From NCBI GenBank assembly GCA_033763995.1, contig JANRJL010000084.1:1-64000 (forward strand): a stretch of DNA of 64,000 nt, written 5' to 3'. Below are positions 8,170 through 16,678 of this stretch, in pieces; position 1 is the stretch's first letter, and every line of letters begins with the position of its first letter. Below the pieces are notes generated by a model. It worked only from the letters and a program-made list of their open reading frames with translations. It was not told the origin of the DNA and did no database searches. Origin of the DNA: GCA-2737725 sp033763995. Its GTDB lineage: Bacteria > Pseudomonadota > Alphaproteobacteria > Rhodospirillales > Rhodospirillaceae. Position numbers and translations under genes: made by a program.

Positions 8170-9108
8170 TTACACCCCATCCAAAAACGCGCGCACGTGG
8201 CCGGCCAGCATGTCGGCCTGTTGTTGCCACACCCACGGCCCCGCGTCGGCGAGGTGAATCACCTTGGCGGTCTTGAGCAACTTGGGCGTCGCTTTCCACT
8301 CCTCCTGCACGGCGTCGGGATAGGTGAACAGCAACACCGGCTGGGTGATCAGCGGGAACTTGTCCTCGGCCGGGTAGGAAATCGCCGCCACCTCGCCGTA
8401 AACCCACAAGTGGCTCGGCGTCGCGCTGTCGATGAAGGCGCCCATGTACAACTCCGGCGGCTCGCCGGGGCGCAATTGCCCCAAGCCGCGAGTCAAACGG
8501 TCGATGAGGTACTGGCCCTTCATGTCGGTCTTGCGGCCCTCGGCCAGCGCGATCATTTCCGCCGTGTAGTCCTTGCGCTTTTGCGCGCTGAAGGCGGGCG
8601 AGCGCGACAGCACCACGCGGCGAATCCATTTCGGCTGCGTCGTCGCCAGTTCCACCGAGATCAGCGAGCCCGTGAGATGCCCCATGAGATCGATGGGTTT
8701 GCCCGCGGGTCCATGGCCCAGCGCCGTCAAGGCCGTGGTGAGTGCGTTCACGTAATCCGTCAGCACCGGTTGCTTCGGAGGCGGCGTCGAGTTGCCGTAG
8801 CCCGGCGTGTCGAAGGCCATGACCGTGCGGTCGGTGGCCAGCAGCGGCAGGATTTGTTCGTACATGCGCCCCGAGCCGGGCGAGTAATGAAAGCAGGCCA
8901 ACGCGGGCTTGGTGTCGGCCTTGGGATCGGCCGGGGCGGCGATGCGCACGTGGATTTGCCCGAAGGGACCATCCACATATTGCCGCTTCACGGTCACGCC
9001 GGCGGCTTGGGCCCGCGGCCATCGCGCGAGCGCCGCGAGCGCGACTCCGCCCGCCAGCCAGGCGCGCCGGTCGATTGCGGTCAGAGAAGATCTTGAGATT
9101 TCAGCCAT
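8170..9108 (-). CDS. Exported alpha/beta-hydrolase fold protein without nucleophilic Ser
   Basis: This 312-residue protein carries the N-terminal twin-arginine leader IDRRAWLAGGVALAALA, with likely cleavage after RAQAA near residue 36. It shares with the gene at 7149 the segments QIHVRIAAPA, CFHYSPGSGRMY and FDTPGYGNS. The nucleophile elbow is LMGHLTGSLI, so the catalytic position is Leu145 rather than Ser. It is probably periplasmic. It is transcribed divergently from the methyltransferase at 9202, with 93 bases between the starts. It may be a binding protein or a non-canonical enzyme; a simple esterase seems unlikely. Confidence 0.8.
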   Translation of the reverse strand: MAEISRSSLTAIDRRAWLAGGVALAALARWPRAQAAGVTVKRQYVDGPFGQIHVRIAAPADPKADTKPALACFHYSPGSGRMYEQILPLLATDRTVMAFDTPGYGNSTPPPKQPVLTDYVNALTTALTALGHGPAGKPIDLMGHLTGSLISVELATTQPKWIRRVVLSRSPAFSAQKRKDYTAEMIALAEGRKTDMKGQYLIDRLTRGLGQLRPGEPPELYMGAFIDSATPSHLWVYGEVAAISYPAEDKFPLITQPVLLFTYPDAVQEEWKATPKLLKTAKVIHLADAGPWVWQQQADMLAGHVRAFLDGV

Positions 9109-9201
9109 TTTCGCCTCCCGAACGCCCCGCGCAGGGCCTCAGTTTTCCCCGCAATTTAGTGTATCATTGCTCCTCACGCACGACACCTTGGAGTACGCCC
9201 C

Positions 9202-10428
9202 ATGCCCGACGGCTCAGTCACCACCACGCAGTCCAACACCCTGGCGCTGCCCGACATCGACAGCTTTTTCCGCCCCACCGCCGACGAGCGCGCCCGCATG
9301 GGCTTTGTCAGCGCGCTGCGCAAACACGTGTTGGTGGACAAGCAGGGCGAGATGAAGCGCGAGTACGAGACCGAGGCCGTGCCCGCCTACAAACGCGCCA
9401 CGGGCCATGCGCCGCGCACCGGCGACGACGCCGAGGCCGCCATGGACGGGCGGATGGTTTATCGCGTTTACGGCGCGCTGCGTTACAACGCGCAGGAGAT
9501 GGTGTGGGCCTCGGTGCAGGAGCCGGTGGAACGCACCCTGCCCGACATGATCTCGGTCGCGCGCCAAGCCGCGGGCCATCACCCCGCCGGGGGCTCGCTG
9601 AAACTCGACCCCACACTTGAAATCCCGCGCTACGTCAGCGCGCTCGACGTGCACTTGATTCCGGGTTGCTTTCACACCGAATACACCGCCGACGACGTCG
9701 CCCAGGGCGCGGTGGTTAGCTTCGGCGGCATGGTGTTCTCGGGCGCCATGGGCTGGCGCCAGGGCCTCAAGGGGCGTTACGGCGCTGTGGGCGAGTCCGT
9801 GTCGTACTACATCGCGCAAAAGTATCCGGCCTTCCGCCCGCGCCGCATCCTCGACATGGGCACCTCCTCGGGCAAGAACCTGCTGCCCTATGCCGACATT
9901 TTCCCCGGCGCGGAGCTTTACGGCGTCGACGTCGGCGCGCCGTTGCTGCGTTACGGCCACGCCAAGGCCGAGGCCAACGGCATCGCCGTGCACTACAGCC
10001 AGCAGAACGCCGAGGCGCTGGATTTCCCCGACGGCCATTTCGACCTCATCGTGTCCAGTTTCTTCTTCCACGAAGTTCCGGTGAAATCGACCAAGACCAT
10101 CCTGAAGGAATGCCACCGGCTGCTCGCCAAGGGCGGCATCATGGCGCACATGGAGCTGCCGCCGCGCAAGGCCTGCGACCCCTACGTCAATTTCTTCTGG
10201 GATTGGGACACGCTCAACAACAACGAGCCGGCCTACTCGGCCTTCCGCGCCTCGGACCCGACCGAGTTGAACGTGGGCGCGGGCTTCGATCGCAAGACCT
10301 GCTTCGAGGTGGTGGTGCCCAACCGCGCCACCTTCGGCGACGCCAACTTCGCCAAGTTCATCAAGGGCGAAATGCCGCCCCCGCCCCACGGCAACGGCGG
10401 CTGGTTCATTTTCGGGGCTGAGAAATAG
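9202..10428 (+). CDS. SAM-dependent methyltransferase, class I, cytoplasmic type
   Basis: This 408-residue protein has an N-terminal helical part (FFRPTADERARMGF near residue 20; YNAQEMVWASVQEP near 100) and a linker with GSLKLDP and HLIPGCF. The C-terminal Rossmann methyltransferase domain holds motif I ILDMGTSSGKN near 215, acidic YGVDVG, FDLIVSSFFFHEV and a LLAKGGIMAHMELPP segment. There is no signal peptide. It is about equally long and clearly homologous to the next gene, and shares the GS-L-x-L and HxxPG linker with the exported methyltransferases at 16679, 17885 and 62298. The methyl acceptor is unknown. It may act in a pathway that also removes methyl groups through Rieske enzymes. 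Confidence 0.85.
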   Translation: MPDGSVTTTQSNTLALPDIDSFFRPTADERARMGFVSALRKHVLVDKQGEMKREYETEAVPAYKRATGHAPRTGDDAEAAMDGRMVYRVYGALRYNAQEMVWASVQEPVERTLPDMISVARQAAGHHPAGGSLKLDPTLEIPRYVSALDVHLIPGCFHTEYTADDVAQGAVVSFGGMVFSGAMGWRQGLKGRYGAVGESVSYYIAQKYPAFRPRRILDMGTSSGKNLLPYADIFPGAELYGVDVGAPLLRYGHAKAEANGIAVHYSQQNAEALDFPDGHFDLIVSSFFFHEVPVKSTKTILKECHRLLAKGGIMAHMELPPRKACDPYVNFFWDWDTLNNNEPAYSAFRASDPTELNVGAGFDRKTCFEVVVPNRATFGDANFAKFIKGEMPPPPHGNGGWFIFGAEK

Positions 10429-10516
10429 CGCCCCTTCGGGGCGACGAAATAGCCCCGTACCCAACGCCGGTTTGACCGGCGTCAAGGTTGACGGATCGGG
10501 ATCGCGAGACGACTTG

Positions 10517-10537
10517 CCCCACGCCATGAACGTGGGG
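10517..10537 (+). promoter_or_regulatory. Hairpin covering the ribosome-binding site
   Basis: A 7-bp perfect stem, CCCCACG with CGTGGGG, has a 7-base loop. The right arm holds the GGGG part of the ribosome-binding site (GGGGAGAG) that serves the methyltransferase starting at 10548. It could hold back translation, but this is inference. A second perfect hairpin (CGCCGGT/ACCGGCG) lies at 10465 to 10481. Confidence 0.35.
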
Positions 10538-10547
10538 AGAGACCGCC

Positions 10548-11765
10548 ATGCCCGAAGCACCGCTGACACCGGCCGAAGCCCATCAACTGCGCGACATCGA
10601 CGCGCTCTACCGGCCCACGCACGACGAACTCGCCCGTCAGCGGTTCGTCAGCGCGGTGCGCAAGCACGTGTTGGTGGACAAGGCGGCCGAGATGAAAGCG
10701 GCCTACGAGCGCGAGGCCAAGCCCGCCTATCGCCGCCGCCGCGGCCGCGACCCCAAGGATCTTCTTGAGATTCGCCAGGCCATGCTGAAAAACCCGACCT
10801 TTCAGGTGTTCTCGGCGCTGCGGCTTAACGCCCAGGAATTGAGTTGGGTGTCCGTCATGGACCCGGTCGAGCGGGCGCTGCCCGAGATGATCGAGGTGGC
10901 CAAGACGGCCGCGCGGCTCAACCCGGCTGGCGGTTCGGTCAAGACAGATCCCAAATTCAAGCCTCCTGGCTACGTGGCCGACATCGACGTGCACCACATT
11001 CCCGGTTCGTTCACCGCCGAACTGGCGCCCGACGACGTGGCGGTGGGCGCGGTGGCGCATTTCGGCACCAAAGTCTTCGCGGGCGCCCTGCCCCACCGCA
11101 AGGACAACCCCGGCGACGTGGCGCAAAGCGTGGCGCACTACCTCAAGTTCAAATACCCGGACTTCAAGCCGCGGCGCATCCTCGATTGCGGCACCACCGG
11201 CGGCAAGAATCTGGCGCCCTACCTCGACGTGTACCCCGAGGCCGAGCTGTACGGCATCGACGTGGCGGCCTCGGCGCTGCGTTACGGCCACGCGCAGTGG
11301 GAATATCGCGGCAAGAAAATCCACTTCTCGCAACAGAACGCCGAGGCGACGAACTTTCCCGACGGGTTCTTCGACCTCATCGTCTCCAGCTTCTTCTTCC
11401 ACGAAATGCCCGTGGCGAGCACGAAGAAGATCCTGCGCGAGAACCATCGCCTGCTGGCCAAGGGCGGCCGCCTTGCCCACATGGAACTGCCGCCCAACGG
11501 CATGGTCGATCCCTACTATGCGTTCTATTTGGACTGGGATTGCTACTACAACTATGAGCCCGATTACGCCGACTACCGCGCCCAGGTGCCGACGAAACTC
11601 TGCGCACAGGCGGGCTTCGATCCCAAGACTTGCTGGCAATTGATCATTCCCAACTGGCGCACGGCCGGCGAGGACAACTTCAAGCGCTTCGTCGCGGGCG
11701 ACATCCCGCCGCCGCAACACGGCAACGGCGCCAGTTGGTTCATTTTCGGGGCGGAGAAAACGTGA
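10548..11765 (+). CDS. SAM-dependent methyltransferase, paralogue of upstream gene
   Basis: This 405-residue protein has the same layout as the upstream gene: LYRPTHDELARQRF near the start, LNAQELSWVSVMDP near 95, a GSVKTDPKFKPPGYV linker, then a methyltransferase core. The core has ILDCGTTGGKN, YGIDVA, FDLIVSSFFFHEMP and LLAKGGRLAHMELPP. The two genes are tandem duplicates 119 bases apart and probably cotranscribed. Their last residues both read NG..WFIFGAEK, a conserved tail. Neither has an export signal. Acceptor unknown. Confidence 0.85.
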   Translation: MPEAPLTPAEAHQLRDIDALYRPTHDELARQRFVSAVRKHVLVDKAAEMKAAYEREAKPAYRRRRGRDPKDLLEIRQAMLKNPTFQVFSALRLNAQELSWVSVMDPVERALPEMIEVAKTAARLNPAGGSVKTDPKFKPPGYVADIDVHHIPGSFTAELAPDDVAVGAVAHFGTKVFAGALPHRKDNPGDVAQSVAHYLKFKYPDFKPRRILDCGTTGGKNLAPYLDVYPEAELYGIDVAASALRYGHAQWEYRGKKIHFSQQNAEATNFPDGFFDLIVSSFFFHEMPVASTKKILRENHRLLAKGGRLAHMELPPNGMVDPYYAFYLDWDCYYNYEPDYADYRAQVPTKLCAQAGFDPKTCWQLIIPNWRTAGEDNFKRFVAGDIPPPQHGNGASWFIFGAEKT

Positions 11766-11803
11766 ACTAGGACTACCCAAAAATAGCATTTTTTGTTATA
11801 TGA

Positions 11804-11829
11804 ACCCACGCCCTGGCCTTGGAGTGGGT
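11804..11829 (+). promoter_or_regulatory. Dyad upstream of parD
   Basis: An inverted repeat with arms ACCCAC and GTGGGT lies just before the antitoxin start and spans its GGAG ribosome-binding site. ParDE operons are normally autorepressed, so it may be an operator, or a translational hairpin. Confidence 0.3.
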
Positions 11830-11831
11830 CC

Positions 11832-12098
11832 ATGAACATTTCTCTCGGCACGACCTTCGAGGACTTCGTCGACCAGCTCGTGAAAAGCGGGCGTTTCGTC
11901 AGCGCCAGCGAGGTCATGCGCGCCGGGCTGCGCCTGCTGATGGAACAAGAAGAGCAAAGCCAGGCCAAGCTCACGCTGCTGCGAGCGGAGATTCAGAAGG
12001 GCATCGATCAGGCCGATCGCGGCGAATTCGTCGACCTCGACCTCGACGACGTGTTGGCCGAGGCCGACGGACCGCGCCGGCGCACGGCGCGGGGCTAG
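11832..12098 (+). CDS. parD: ParD-type antitoxin
   Basis: This 88-residue protein starts MNISLGTTFEDFVDQLVKSGRFVSASEVMRAGLRLL, the ribbon-helix-helix N-terminus of ParD/CC2985-family antitoxins. The C-terminal part is acidic, as expected for the toxin-binding tail (FVDLDLDDVLAEAD). The ATG at 11832 follows GGAG. The stop is directly followed by the toxin ATG with no spacing, so the two are translationally coupled. It should neutralise ParE and repress its own promoter. Confidence 0.92.
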   Translation: MNISLGTTFEDFVDQLVKSGRFVSASEVMRAGLRLLMEQEEQSQAKLTLLRAEIQKGIDQADRGEFVDLDLDDVLAEADGPRRRTARG

Positions 12099-12401
12099 AT
12101 GCCCACTGCCTACCGCCTCACGCGCGAGGCGCGTGCGGATTTGGTGGTGATCGCCCGCTATTCCTTGCAGACCTGGGGCAAACGTCAACGCGCGAAGTAC
12201 ATGGGGGAACTGGCCGGCCACTTCACCGTGCTGGCCCAACAGCCCACCATCGGTCGTCTGCGAGACGACATTGCCCCGGATGTTCGCGGGTTTATGCACC
12301 AGCCTTACGTGATCTTCTATCGGGCGCGGCGCGCGGGAGTCGAAATCCTCAGAATTTTGCACATGGCGCGGGATGTCGTGCGCCTGATGACGAACGAGTA
12401 A
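12099..12401 (+). CDS. parE: ParE/RelE-superfamily toxin
   Basis: This 100-residue protein has the ParE pattern: YRLTREARADLVVIARYSLQTWG at the N-terminus, RLRDDI and the strand set YVIFYRARRAGVEILRILHMARD. ParE toxins act on DNA gyrase. It immediately follows parD. The pair sits between a catabolic methyltransferase and a convergent Rieske gene, so it is probably a stabilising cassette within the accessory region. Confidence 0.92.
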   Translation: MPTAYRLTREARADLVVIARYSLQTWGKRQRAKYMGELAGHFTVLAQQPTIGRLRDDIAPDVRGFMHQPYVIFYRARRAGVEILRILHMARDVVRLMTNE

Positions 12402-12405
12402 GCCC

Positions 12406-13539
12406 CTACTCCGCCGCCACGGCTTGGGCCTGGGAGGCGCGCACCAAGGGCACGGCGTCGAGCGCCCAGCCCTTGCTCGTGCGCCGGGCGGGGGATGGTA
12501 TGGCGAATTTTTTCGCCTCGCCCGCCGCCGCGAGGGCATCCAGGTCCAGGCGCCAGCCGCGCTCGGTCCACAACTTCCGCCATTCGCGGTAGCGCACGAT
12601 GACGCGGTCGGCCGGCACGATCACTTCCTCGGTGGGTGATTCCGGCGTGAAGAACGGCTGCACGCGCTCCATCACCACGCGGTCCTGCTCCATCACCTCG
12701 CGCGTGCGCGCGTCCATGCGCGCGTCGCCGGCGGGGTCGAGCGCGAAGTTGCGCGCCTGGAGGAAGTATTTCTTGGTGTGATGGGCGTCCACCGGCGTGT
12801 TGAAGGCGTATTGGCGCGACCACGCCACGGGGCTGAACTGAATCCAGGTGTAGGTGGTGGTGGCCCCAAAGTGGCCGGTGGTGGCCTCGGTCTGGAAGCC
12901 GCCGCCGCGCACTTCCGACTTCACGCTGCCCGCGGTACCCGGCGTCACGAACTTGGTCTTGGTGCCCGAGCCCCATTCCTGCTCGATCAGTTCGATCTGC
13001 GGCACGTTGTAGTCCTCGCGCTCGCCCTGGAAGCCCATGACCGGATGGACGAACTCGGTGTGGGCGGGGTCCAGCGTGTTTTCCACGGCGCGCAGGGTGT
13101 TCACGTTCCACAACGCGGTGATGGTGGTCACGCGCCACGCGGGATCGTCCCACTCGGGGATGGCGACGATGGGCGGGCGCTCGGCTTCCGGCAGGTCACC
13201 CAGGAAAGCGAACACGAGGCCATATTTTTCCTGGACGGGATAGCTGTCGACTTTTGCCCGCGATGGAATCTTGCCGTCCTTGCCCAGCGACGGGATTTTC
13301 GTGCACGCGCCGTCCGATCCCTGGAACTGCCAGCCATGATAGGGGCACTCGATGCAGTCGCCCTTGACCTTGCCGTGAGCCAGCGACGCGCCGCGATGCA
13401 CGCAAGTGTTGGCCAGGCAATGCGCCCGGCCCTGGGAATCGCGGAACAGCACGAAGTCCTGGCCCAGCATCGTCACGTGCAAGGGCTTGTCCGTGAGGGC
13501 CCCCGACTCCTCGGCCGCGTACCAAAAATTGATGAACAT
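12406..13539 (-). CDS. Rieske non-haem iron oxygenase, alpha subunit (subgroup A)
   Basis: This 377-residue protein has the Rieske 2Fe-2S ligands Cys46, His48, Cys65 and His68 (CVH...CPYH) and a mononuclear iron site, DPAHTEFVH, with His160 and His165. The C-terminus carries IPSPARRTSKGWALDAVPL, conserved in all four Rieske proteins here. Such enzymes hydroxylate or O-/N-demethylate aromatics with electrons from a separate reductase; none is encoded nearby. I place the start at the ATG at 13539 because all four paralogues begin M(F/Y)(I/M)NFWY. It is closest to the gene at 19630 and is divergent from the one at 13777. Confidence 0.93.
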   Translation of the reverse strand: MFINFWYAAEESGALTDKPLHVTMLGQDFVLFRDSQGRAHCLANTCVHRGASLAHGKVKGDCIECPYHGWQFQGSDGACTKIPSLGKDGKIPSRAKVDSYPVQEKYGLVFAFLGDLPEAERPPIVAIPEWDDPAWRVTTITALWNVNTLRAVENTLDPAHTEFVHPVMGFQGEREDYNVPQIELIEQEWGSGTKTKFVTPGTAGSVKSEVRGGGFQTEATTGHFGATTTYTWIQFSPVAWSRQYAFNTPVDAHHTKKYFLQARNFALDPAGDARMDARTREVMEQDRVVMERVQPFFTPESPTEEVIVPADRVIVRYREWRKLWTERGWRLDLDALAAAGEAKKFAIPSPARRTSKGWALDAVPLVRASQAQAVAAE

Positions 13540-13669
13540 GGGCGCCCCCGGCTGTACGGATTTGGCCGGATTATAGCCGGAATTGGGCGGTTTGGCGCGG
13601 GTCGAGGGCGGCCCCCCGGAATTATCGGCGGACCACATAGCGGTCGAATAACCCTGATCCGGCATGATA

Positions 13670-13689
13670 ATATCTGCGTAGCAAGATAT
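13670..13689. promoter_or_regulatory. Dyad between divergent Rieske genes
   Basis: ATATCT and AGATAT arms separated by 8 bases lie in the 237-base region between two divergent Rieske oxygenase starts. The position and symmetry suit a regulator-binding site. No regulator gene is next to it. Confidence 0.35.
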
Positions 13690-13776
13690 GTGAATGAGGC
13701 GGTCGGCCCGGCGGCCCGTGCGCGCGGCGATTTCAGAGATCCGAGGCCTTAGATTTCGGAGATGGGGAGATCATCC

Positions 13777-14940
13777 ATGTACATCAATTTCTGGTACCCG
13801 GTTTGCGCGGCCAACGAGCTGACCAGCAAGCCGATTCGCGTCACCATCCTGAAGCACGATTTCGTCGCCTTCCGCGACCACAAGGGCAAGGCCGCGGTGC
13901 TGTCGGACACCTGCGTGCATCGCGGCGGCTCGCTCGCCGGCGGCAAGTGCAAGGAGGACGGCACGGTGCAGTGCCCCTATCACGGCTGGCGCTTCAACAG
14001 CGACGGCGAGTGCACGCGCATCCCCTCGCTCGGCATCAAGGCGAAAATTCCCGCCCGCGCCCGCGTCGACAGCTACCCCGTGCAGGAAAAATACGGCGTC
14101 GTGTTCGCCTTCCTCGGCGACCTGCCCGCCGCCGAGCGTCCGCCGATCATGGAGATCGAGGAAGACGGCCAGCCCGGCTGGCGCTCCACCGTGGTCAGCT
14201 TCGACGTGAACTATCACTACGAGCGCTCCATCGAGAACGGCCTCGACCCGGCGCACAACGAGTATGTGCACCCGACCCACGGCTATCAGGGCGAGAAGGA
14301 AGAAGAATACCGGATGGATTTGCTGGAGCCGCACAAGAACAACGCCTGGGGCTTCGGCTTCCTGGCCACGTTCGACGCGCCGCCGCTCAAGAACTGGATC
14401 ATGAAGCGCTTCCGCCCCGAGGGCGGCAAGATGCAGGCGGGCTCGGGCACCGTCGGGCCCAACCACATGTGGACCTACATCCACTTCTCCGACACCAAGT
14501 TCATGCACCAATACATGTTCGAGGCGCCCATCGCCGAGAACAAGACCCGCGTGTTCCTGGTGAACTTCCGCAACGTCGGCATCACCAAGTACGAGTGGCT
14601 GAACAAGTTCCTGGACAAGAAGATCAACGAACGCAACATGTGGATCGCGAGCCAGGACATCGTCGTGGTCAACAAGCTGAAACCGATCCTGACCCCGCCG
14701 TCGCGGACCAAGGAACTCTTGATGCCGCACGACAAGGTCGTGCTTCAGTACCGCGACATGCTCGACAGCTTCGAGCACCGCGGCTGGAAGATCGACCTGG
14801 ATGCCGTCAACGCCGCGCATGCCAAGGGCGACGTGATCCACGCCATTCCCTCGCCGGCGCGGCGCACCGACAAGGGCTGGGTGCTCGACCCCGTGCCGCT
14901 GGTGCCGCCGCAAAAGCAGATGGCGCAGGCTGCGGAATAA
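13777..14940 (+). CDS. Rieske non-haem iron oxygenase, alpha subunit (subgroup B)
   Basis: This 387-residue protein starts at the ATG at 13777 after GGGGAGA. It has Cys46, His48, Cys66 and His69 for the 2Fe-2S cluster and DPAHNEYVH with His160 and His165 for iron. The segment after the iron site (PTHGYQG...FDAPPLK) is shared with the gene at 38911 and differs from those at 12406 and 19630, which defines a second subgroup. The C-terminus again reads IPSPARRTDKGWVLDPVPL. A strong terminator follows. A demethylating or hydroxylating monooxygenase is likely; the substrate is unknown. Confidence 0.93.
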   Translation: MYINFWYPVCAANELTSKPIRVTILKHDFVAFRDHKGKAAVLSDTCVHRGGSLAGGKCKEDGTVQCPYHGWRFNSDGECTRIPSLGIKAKIPARARVDSYPVQEKYGVVFAFLGDLPAAERPPIMEIEEDGQPGWRSTVVSFDVNYHYERSIENGLDPAHNEYVHPTHGYQGEKEEEYRMDLLEPHKNNAWGFGFLATFDAPPLKNWIMKRFRPEGGKMQAGSGTVGPNHMWTYIHFSDTKFMHQYMFEAPIAENKTRVFLVNFRNVGITKYEWLNKFLDKKINERNMWIASQDIVVVNKLKPILTPPSRTKELLMPHDKVVLQYRDMLDSFEHRGWKIDLDAVNAAHAKGDVIHAIPSPARRTDKGWVLDPVPLVPPQKQMAQAAE

Positions 14941-14973
14941 AGCGGGCCGCCGAGTAAGGCTACCCGATCAAAG

Positions 14974-15009
14974 AAAAACCCCGCCAGAGAAAACTGGCGG
15001 GGTTTTTTG
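14974..15009 (+). terminator. Rho-independent terminator
   Basis: AACCCCGCCAG and CTGGCGGGGTT form a near-perfect stem with a short loop and a T6 run. It ends the Rieske gene on the plus strand. The A-rich left flank could make it work for the convergent gene too. Confidence 0.85.
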
Positions 15010-15025
15010 TTGGCGAACACCGTCG

Positions 15026-16309
15026 CTATTCAGATGCGGCGGCTTGGTCGGGCGAAGCCGGGATCACCGTCGTGTGCACGCGGTCCGACTGTTGCCACAC
15101 CACTTGGAACTGGCCGTCGGCGCGGGCCGCCACCACGGGGTTCTGCGCGTTGGCCTCACCCGTGGCCAGCGCGGCGACGGCGCCGACTGGCTTTCCGCTC
15201 GGGTCGTAGGCCCGATAGAAGACGCGCCGTGGGCCGTCGGTCTTGCCGTGCCACGCCAGCATCGCGCCGCGATCGTTGACCGCCAGCGACGGCGCATCGG
15301 ACACACCGGCCTCGGGATGCACCGCGACCGCCGCGGCAAAGGTTTTGCCGCCGTCGGCCGAGTGCGACAGGTAAACACCGGGCTGGTCGGCGCCGCCGTT
15401 GTAAACCGCCGCGAAGACATGATCGCCCTTCACGGCAATCGCCGCCGGCTTCATGGGGCAGCCGTCCACCTGCCAACGGGCCCCGCCCATGTCGGCCGGA
15501 CCCCGCAGCGTCCCGTCGGCGGCGATGCGCACGAGGCTCGCCGGTCGCGCGCCGTCAGCGGTCACCATGCGCAAACTGGCGTAGATCGTCGCCCCATCGG
15601 CGGCGGCCATCATCTGGCAGCAGGGGCAGACGTCGGTGCGCAGCAGTTCGCGCTCGGACGCGAACGTCGCGCCGTCGTCCCGCGACACGGCCGCATAGAG
15701 GCCGCGCACGTCGCTTTCGGGCGTCATGGTGCGGCTGTCGATCCACAACACATGAACCGCGCCCTTGGTGTCGGCGGCGATGGTGCCGAAGGCCGAGGCG
15801 CCGGCGTAACCGCCGTGGATGTGCGCGATCTCGCCCATGTTCACCTCGGCCCAGGTCGACAAGCGGCGCGCGGGCGCGAAGCTCGCCCCACCGTCGAGCG
15901 AGCGCGTGGTGTGGGTGGTCAGCACCGCGTGGTCGAAGCGCGGATGGATTTCGTTGGCGGTGAACGACACGTGCCACACCGCGCCGCGCCCGGCGACGAT
16001 GCGCGGGCGATTGACGGATAGGGCCCGCACCAGGCCCGCTTGCCGGTTGACCTTCGTCGACGGCGCGAACGTGGCCCCGCCGTCCCGCGAGATCGCCACA
16101 TGGAGATCGACATAAGAAAGCCGCTCGTCGCGGGAGCCGTCGTTGGGGGCTTGGTCAAGCGTTTGGTCGGTCCACAACACCGCGATATCGCCGCGGCCGT
16201 TGACGGCCACGTCGGGCGTCGCGGCGATGTGACCGGCGGGACTGACGGGAGCGGCGAGCGCCGCCCATGAGAATACTATAGACGTTAGAATAATGATGAC
16301 TCTTTGCAT
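15026..16309 (-). CDS. Exported BNR/Asp-box repeat protein (sialidase-like propeller)
   Basis: This protein has 427 residues when started at MQRVIIILTSIVFSWAALA, a Sec signal. The mature part has several Asp boxes (SRDGGATF, SRDDGATF, SADGGKTF, LDGGASF), typical of sialidase-type six-bladed propellers. The sialidase FRIP motif is not visible, so it need not be a glycosidase. A CPCC motif lies in the middle. It is probably periplasmic or outer-membrane associated. It converges on the Rieske gene at 13777 across a bidirectional-looking terminator. Confidence 0.8.
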   Translation of the reverse strand: MQRVIIILTSIVFSWAALAAPVSPAGHIAATPDVAVNGRGDIAVLWTDQTLDQAPNDGSRDERLSYVDLHVAISRDGGATFAPSTKVNRQAGLVRALSVNRPRIVAGRGAVWHVSFTANEIHPRFDHAVLTTHTTRSLDGGASFAPARRLSTWAEVNMGEIAHIHGGYAGASAFGTIAADTKGAVHVLWIDSRTMTPESDVRGLYAAVSRDDGATFASERELLRTDVCPCCQMMAAADGATIYASLRMVTADGARPASLVRIAADGTLRGPADMGGARWQVDGCPMKPAAIAVKGDHVFAAVYNGGADQPGVYLSHSADGGKTFAAAVAVHPEAGVSDAPSLAVNDRGAMLAWHGKTDGPRRVFYRAYDPSGKPVGAVAALATGEANAQNPVVAARADGQFQVVWQQSDRVHTTVIPASPDQAAASE

Positions 16310-16678
16310 GGCAGTCGCCCTCACCCCAGCCACAACCCCTTCCCCTTGAGGGGAGCGTCCAGTGAAATCAAGCGAAAACGCCAAGCCAGGGCATTTGCGC
16401 ATCTATTGTTTGACCGCCGATTTGAACCCTCTCCCCCGCGTCGCGCCGGAGGCGCGCCGACACATTGGGCCGGCCTCCGGCCGGACGCGGTGGGAGAGGG
16501 CAGGGTGAGGGGGTTTTTGGTTCGGCCGTCAACCCCCTCACCCAGCTTCGGCTAAACTCGCTTCGCTCGTTAAGCCTGCGCATCCCTCTCCCCCGCTCGC
16601 TACGCTCCAGGGGCGAGGAGAAAATAATTCGTGTGAGCCTTGACCCGTTGGACGAAGGATCGAGGGGTGAAGCAAAAC
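16310..16678. repeat. Intergenic repeat cluster, no gene
   Basis: These 369 bases hold no credible gene. They contain alternating CCCTCACCC / GGGTGAGGG and CCCTCTCCC / GGGAGAGGG motifs with a GGCCGGCCTCCGGCCGG hairpin between about 16420 and 16640. The same GGCCGGAGGCCGGCC plus CTCTCC arrangement occurs at 25612. It appears to be a dispersed non-coding repeat. Confidence 0.6.
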
